From Angiostrongylus vasorum (lineage: Eukaryota; Nematoda; Chromadorea; Rhabditida; Metastrongylidae), in assembly GCA_018806985.1 (NCBI GenBank), contig JADANN010000197.1, forward strand, positions 141,501 through 205,500: a stretch of DNA of 64,000 nt, read 5' to 3'. Position 1 is the first letter of the stretch. Every line of letters starts with the position of its first letter. Positions 60,218 to 64,000 of this stretch are shown piece by piece. Made by a program: the position numbers and the translations under genes. The notes below the pieces were generated by a model. It was not told the origin of the DNA, made no database searches, and saw only the letters and a program-made list of their open reading frames with translations.

Positions 60218-61100
60218 TGGAAGGGTATACTGACATACAATTTACTAGGCCAAGCGCTCCAATGACACTTACAACAACAGCTTCTCGAAAAAAACTCACC
60301 GTTTTTTTACGTGCCTTCCAATGAGGAAGATTAGAACAGCTGATTATAGTCGCATAAGGTTGATGACCGCACCATCCCACATCAGAAATTGATGCGAACA
60401 TACGGGGGTCAGGGTCGTGTATGACCTCTGGGCATTCATCCCTGCTATTCATTGTAGGGTTTTTGGCATTTATCCAAAAAGCCTCAAGAAGTTTTTGCGC
60501 TGGTGTTCTAGTCTCCTGCGCAAGGATATTGACTTTTACTTCAAATTCGTCTCCGCTGTGCTTTTGTATCCTATGCGTGCCTAGTGGGGTACTTTGTCTT
60601 AGTTTTCGTTTGCCATCTAGATGTTCTTTTATACGGATACACAAAGACCTGCCCGTTTCGCCAATATATTCATCTCCGCAATTATTACAAGAGATCAGGT
60701 ATATCGTACCTGAACTCATGCAATCACCGTCCCTGCTGTAAGGACAGATTACGTAATTTGTTGTTTCGCATAGACGGTCATACAGGCAGTTACGAACTAA
60801 CTGACGACGTAGAGTAGCCGGTGCTATTTCAACTATCGCTACCGATTACTCTAGACCTGCCCTTCTTAAGCATCGTTTAATCGCTACGCTTACTTCATCG
60901 CTAATAAAGGGCAGCATAAACGGGACTTTCTTTTGGCCAAGTGTTTCTCTTGGGCGCGTCGCTCTCCTTCTAAACTTATCTCGTGTGGTTACTATTTCGT
61001 AGCCATTGGAGATGGCTATTTGCCGAGCCAAGTCGCGCGATTCTTCCTTTAGTTCCCTGGTTGTGCACACAGAGGTGGCTGTTCTGTGCTCACTTTTCAA
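60210..61100 (-). pseudogene. Penelope-like element C-terminal region with GIY-YIG endonuclease
   Basis: One minus-strand frame from 61100 to the TGA at 60210, interrupted only by TAA at 60848-60846. Upstream part: VPFMLPFISDEVSVAIKRCL and, after the stop, TLRRQLVRNCLYDRLC, the linker usual before the nuclease in these elements. Then the GIY-YIG domain: TIYLISCNNCGDEYIGETGR, SLCIRIKEHLDGK and THRIQKHSGDEF, with an EAFWI helix. The catalytic set (Tyr of IYL, YIG, Arg of GETGR, Glu of LLEAFWI) looks complete. The reverse transcriptase domain is absent: a TAA precedes 61100 and frames break beyond 61130. A 5'-truncated, probably dead copy. Confidence 0.85.
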
Positions 61101-61204
61101 TTAAACACTCCTCTCAACACTCTCTTATGCAGCAGAGATATGTGCTGATACTCTCTCGTCACGTCAAGAAATCTGCGCACCACCCACGGAGTGCTTGAAC
61201 GACG

Positions 61205-61600
61205 TCCTCTGAAATATAACCGCCATGCATAACATGTAGCAGGAAAGCGAAACTATGATTTTCGAAATCCATCTCATCTTCGAGACCTTTGAGGAACACA
61301 TCGATAGCGAGACACAGATGGGCCCATCACATAATAAGAAGACCAGACCGCAGATGGAAGGAATGAACTATAGCGTGGAATACAATGATTCAGGATCCTC
61401 CTAAGATGACCATTTATACGTTGGGTGGACGTGCTCGTAACTAAAATCCATCAGCTGTAGGCGCGGCGGCAGTTGTTTCACAGACGATGGCATGAGATTC
61501 GCTTCTCCCATCGTGCTACAGTCAAACCACCAAATGGACGACAACTGCAAGCCAAAGAAACGGATGGAAAATGTACTAGGTTCCGGGCAACACATGAAGA
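61205..61600 (+). pseudogene. 3' coding tail of a non-LTR retrotransposon
   Basis: The plus strand reads WAHHIIRRPDRRWKE at 61319, then, with frame changes and stops, RWVDVLVTKIHQL and later QRNGWKMY. The order W-A-x-H-I-x-R-R-x-D-x-R-W, then R-W-x-D-x, then R-N-x-W-K is the C-terminal end of many nematode LINE reverse transcriptase ORFs (from memory of the family). Several stops make it a dead fragment; the catalytic RT core is not in the window. Confidence 0.6.
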
Positions 61601-61709
61601 CGAAATATACGAGTACCGAAGTAATTAACTAGTTTATTGTTCGCTGTGAACAGTGTTTCAGACTGGGAACAGCTTGAGACAAAGGAAATTGCTTTAGATT
61701 ATATAGCTT

Positions 61710-61852
61710 CCCATTTAGGGAGAGAAAGGCGTTTTATTTCAGTTTTTGGAGTTAAAATTGTAATTAATTGATTAAATAGTTTGTAATTTCCTGTCAGATC
61801 TTTCTGCAAACAGCATAAGTCTCTTCCTTTCGCCTTTCTCTCCCTAAATGGG
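61710..61852. mobile_element. small element with perfect 22-nt terminal inverted repeats
   Basis: CCCATTTAGGGAGAGAAAGG(CG) at 61710-61731 is mirrored exactly at 61831-61852, 99 nt apart. Both sides are flanked by CTT, a possible 3-bp target duplication. The right flank also has a 13-nt direct repeat (GGCTTACTGCACT type). It fits a non-autonomous DNA transposon (MITE). Confidence 0.6.
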
Positions 61853-61963
61853 CTTACTGCACTGGCTTACTGCAAGGTAGGATATAGGTTTATTGTCCAT
61901 TCGGTGTTATCAATTGTACCCTGGCAACAAAAACCTAGCTGAAGGAAATTTTTGACTACCAAA

Positions 61964-62188
61964 ATGAAACGTGCAGCATGGTTTCACGAAGTAGCAAAGG
62001 TTCGCGACCTTAGAACCTCAACATTTCGATCCGGAAGGTTGGCTAAGAGTGACCTTGTGTCACTGCAGAGTTCTTTGAGCTATTCGTGGTTATCTCTTGC
62101 CAAAGATCGCAAAAAAAGGGGAATCGATCAAAAATATGATCGCTTCTTTATCCCTTCTAGAGCTCTGGTGTGCAATGGGGAGAAATGA
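61964..62188 (+). CDS. short ORF or exon, unknown
   Basis: ATG-initiated frame of 74 codons to TGA: MKRAAWFHEVAKVRDLRT, SGRLAKSDLVSLQSSLSYSW, RKKRGIDQKYDRFFIPSR. Basic, no membrane segment. Coding texture is good, but it lies among repeats and could be a repeat-derived frame. Confidence 0.4.
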   Translation: MKRAAWFHEVAKVRDLRTSTFRSGRLAKSDLVSLQSSLSYSWLSLAKDRKKRGIDQKYDRFFIPSRALVCNGEK

Positions 62189-62304
62189 AGATGTTATTGG
62201 TAAGCACCCGAGCTAGTCGATTGCTAACTAGATCGTGTATGGTAGCAAAAAATAAATGACAGATATTAAATGATAGAAGAATAAGGAAAATATGTGACCA
62301 TGAG

Positions 62305-62545
62305 AAAAAAAATAGTAGGCAGTAAATAAAAAGTTCGACAGCAGCCTCGGCTTAACTAGGTTCGATACCGACTTGTGTTCCTCAGATCATTCCCGTTGAT
62401 TGCTGATGACACGGCTAGAGCAAAAAACTGGCTGAGAGAAAGGCAAAGCAAGGGCGTCCGGCGATGTCTATCGAGGGTTCGAATCCAGCCTGACGTCGAT
62501 GTTTTGCAAATATCTCGACATCGCTGTAGTAATATATGATAATAT
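62305..62545 (+). repeat. family C copy
   Basis: TAGTAGGCAGTAAATAAAAA, CCTCGGCTTAACTAGGTTCG, CATTCCCGTTGATTGCTGAT, GAGGGTTCGAATCCAGCC (perfect B-box-like) and TTTTGCAAATATCTCGACAT in family C order. Confidence 0.75.
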
Positions 62546-62599
62546 ATTCAAAATCCTAAGTAATACAACCAAGGAGTGGAAGTACTCGACCTCGGCCAT

Positions 62600-62817
62600 T
62601 TCCTTAACATGACCAATGCGCCATGCTTTCAACTCCATTCGAGGCATTATGGAGGTAAATGAATGCATAAAATAATTCCAGGAGGCTTGTGATAAATAGG
62701 ACCAGAGTTCTATCCTCTCGCGAAGACACTAGTGCGGAGTTACCGACTCCGCAGGAATGGAGGTCTTGGTGAGGGCGAGAGCGGGATCGAACAGACGACC
62801 CAGCGTGTGGGCCCGCA
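62600..62817 (-). mobile_element. family A SINE-like repeat, diverged
   Basis: Minus-strand remnant: ACATGACCAATGCGCCATGC, GGAGGTAAATGAATGCAT, TTCTATCCTCTCGCGAAGAC, GGAATGGAGGTCTTGGTGAG, GGGATCGAAC. Confidence 0.7.
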
Positions 62818-63027
62818 TATATGATGTTCTAATAGGAAGGAAAGAGAAATGAAAGTAGAAGAAATACAAAAAACACAGGGATAGGGAAATAAAACAGCAG
62901 AAATAAATAAGGAAATAAAAAATATGTAAGCACAGTGTGGCAGTAAATACAATATTATGTACATACATACACATATATACATGTTTATAGATATACATAT
63001 GCATGTATATTACTACTTGTATTGATA

Positions 63028-63254
63028 ATGTTTACAAAGGCGACCGATCCAATGCCGATGTATGGAAAACTTGTCACTCTCAAACCGGATGGCATAACAA
63101 AACATGGGTCAAGTCGAAAACAGAGACTGGCCGTAACATTTTGTTTACTTTGTATTTCTCCGTTTCTTGGAAGATTTCACTCCATTTTGACAGCAGTGTT
63201 AATAAAATATTCTCAAAATATTAGAGAAAAATGTAAAACATTACCGATGGTCAG
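63028..63254 (+). CDS. coding exon with start ATG, membrane-type, unknown
   Basis: ATG at 63028, 75 codons to a perfect donor (TCAG|GTGAGA) in phase 2. Polar N-terminus (TKATDPMPMYGKLVTLKPDG), a hydrophobic segment (RLAVTFCLLCISPFLG) and a second one (SILTAVLIKYSQN), then Lys/Cys-rich. Strong codon texture; could be a first exon of a membrane protein. No family recognised. Confidence 0.5.
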
Positions 63255-63515
63255 GTGAGAGAGTGTAGTTTTGTTGACAGATGATCAGTGGGAACAAAAA
63301 CATCGAAGCAGTGGAAGAGTGCACACAACGAGTATCGATTTTGAGGGGGGAGAGGAGAAGAGTAAGAAGGAAAGGAGATGAGATACAGTGGGAATGGAGA
63401 AGGAAATGGGGAAGAAAGACAAAATCAATAAGTAAGTAAGCAAGTGAAAAATCAATAGTAGCACGCGATATTCTTGTTGAGCAAACACGTGTTACTTTAT
63501 TCTTTATTCCGTTAA

Positions 63516-63547
63516 AGCTGACGTTTCGGCAGTAACGCCTTCTTCGG
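63516..63547 (-). ncRNA. second hammerhead-like / Penelope terminal motif
   Basis: Minus-strand GAAGAAGGCGTTACTGCCG, then GAAACGTCAGCTTT, matches the 60.2 kb motif except that CTGAAGA has become CCGAAGA and the upstream stem I strand is lost. It is followed by a tail with AATAAA-like repeats and ACACGTGTTTGCT. No ORF precedes it: a solo terminus. Confidence 0.55.
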
Positions 63548-64000
63548 TAGTAGTAAGTAGGGCACAACAATAATAATAGACCCAACGCTGAAAAGCTAAC
63601 GCCATTACTGATTAGTAGTTGGTATGACCACTAACTGAATATGCACATTGGTAAAGACAAAAAACAAAGCTTAAAGAGGTCAGGGACGGGCAAAATAAGG
63701 GAATAAAGAGGTGATTTTAAAGAATTTACATTGTTGTTCATAAATGAGCAACAACTGGAGCGAGCTGGTACGGATGAAAGGCAACACTGAAGTCAGCTCG
63801 AGAAGAAAAAGTGGATAAGTCGGCATCAGTAAACGCTCCCACTTGAGGACGATTGACAAAGCAACCAATAAATCCGCTTAGATCACGTTGTATCACCGTT
63901 GACAACGAGTATGTCAAGCATTTTATCTTTAAAGAAACGAGGTTTAACTGATTGAGTTATTCTGTACTTGTCTAAGAAGCTTTTCTTTTTCCATTTCACA

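Noticed and set aside
60421..60741. Plus-strand 106-codon ORF
   Set aside because: Antisense shadow of the GIY-YIG coding region.
62729..63004. Minus-strand hydrophobic ORFs rich in Tyr, Ile and Phe
   Set aside because: Arise from AT-rich sequence with short ATAC-type repeats; no splice sites or codon bias.

Overview
The window looks like nuclear DNA of a nematode, most likely a rhabditid or strongylid (hookworm-like) worm. This rests on AT-rich sequence, coding in small exons separated by introns that can be as short as 36 nt, acceptors of the TTTCAG/TTTTAG type, donors of the GTAAG/GTATG type, and retroelement tails of a kind I associate with strongylid genomes. The species assignment is inference. 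There is no bacterial-style operon, rRNA, intact tRNA or CRISPR array.

Layout. 2.9-7 kb holds plus-strand exon sets and, on the minus strand at 4.3-4.9 kb, an exon with weak resemblance to a ubiquitin-specific protease. 7.2-10.9 kb (possibly to 13.4 kb) is a minus-strand multi-exon gene with consistent splice phases and a 180-nt (GT)n tract inside one intron. 13.5-19.3 kb is a plus-strand gene whose core exons (15215-17425) encode a Sosondowah (SOWAH)-type ankyrin module. 20.0-21.5 kb is a minus-strand gene with a long exon, overlapped or abutted by a plus-strand gene at 21.5-22.2 kb. 24-38 kb has scattered orphan exons on both strands. From 39 kb on the sequence is dominated by short interspersed repeats with occasional exons (an F-box exon at 57 kb, others at 40.2, 43.5, 52.3, 52.8, 62.0 and 63.1 kb).

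Mobile DNA. I can separate five repeat families by comparing copies within the window: A and B, two tRNA-headed SINE-like families; C, a fold-back family always ending in a GCAGTAAATAAA-like motif; D, with an (ATT)n tail; and E, a short coding-like repeat. At 60.2-61.1 kb there is a 5'-truncated Penelope-like element with a GIY-YIG endonuclease whose stop codon lies inside a hammerhead-ribozyme-like motif. Related ribozyme-like motifs occur at 11.96 kb, in an 80-nt-arm palindrome, and at 63.5 kb. The 3' coding tail of a non-LTR retrotransposon follows at 61.3 kb.

A recurring oddity is that many otherwise convincing exons are broken by single-base slips, often at short homopolymers, or by one in-frame stop. 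This points either to residual assembly indels or to a gene-poor segment undergoing pseudogenisation. Exon calls were made by eye from reading frame, codon texture (RNY bias) and splice-site phase, so boundaries are provisional and most products are unnamed.
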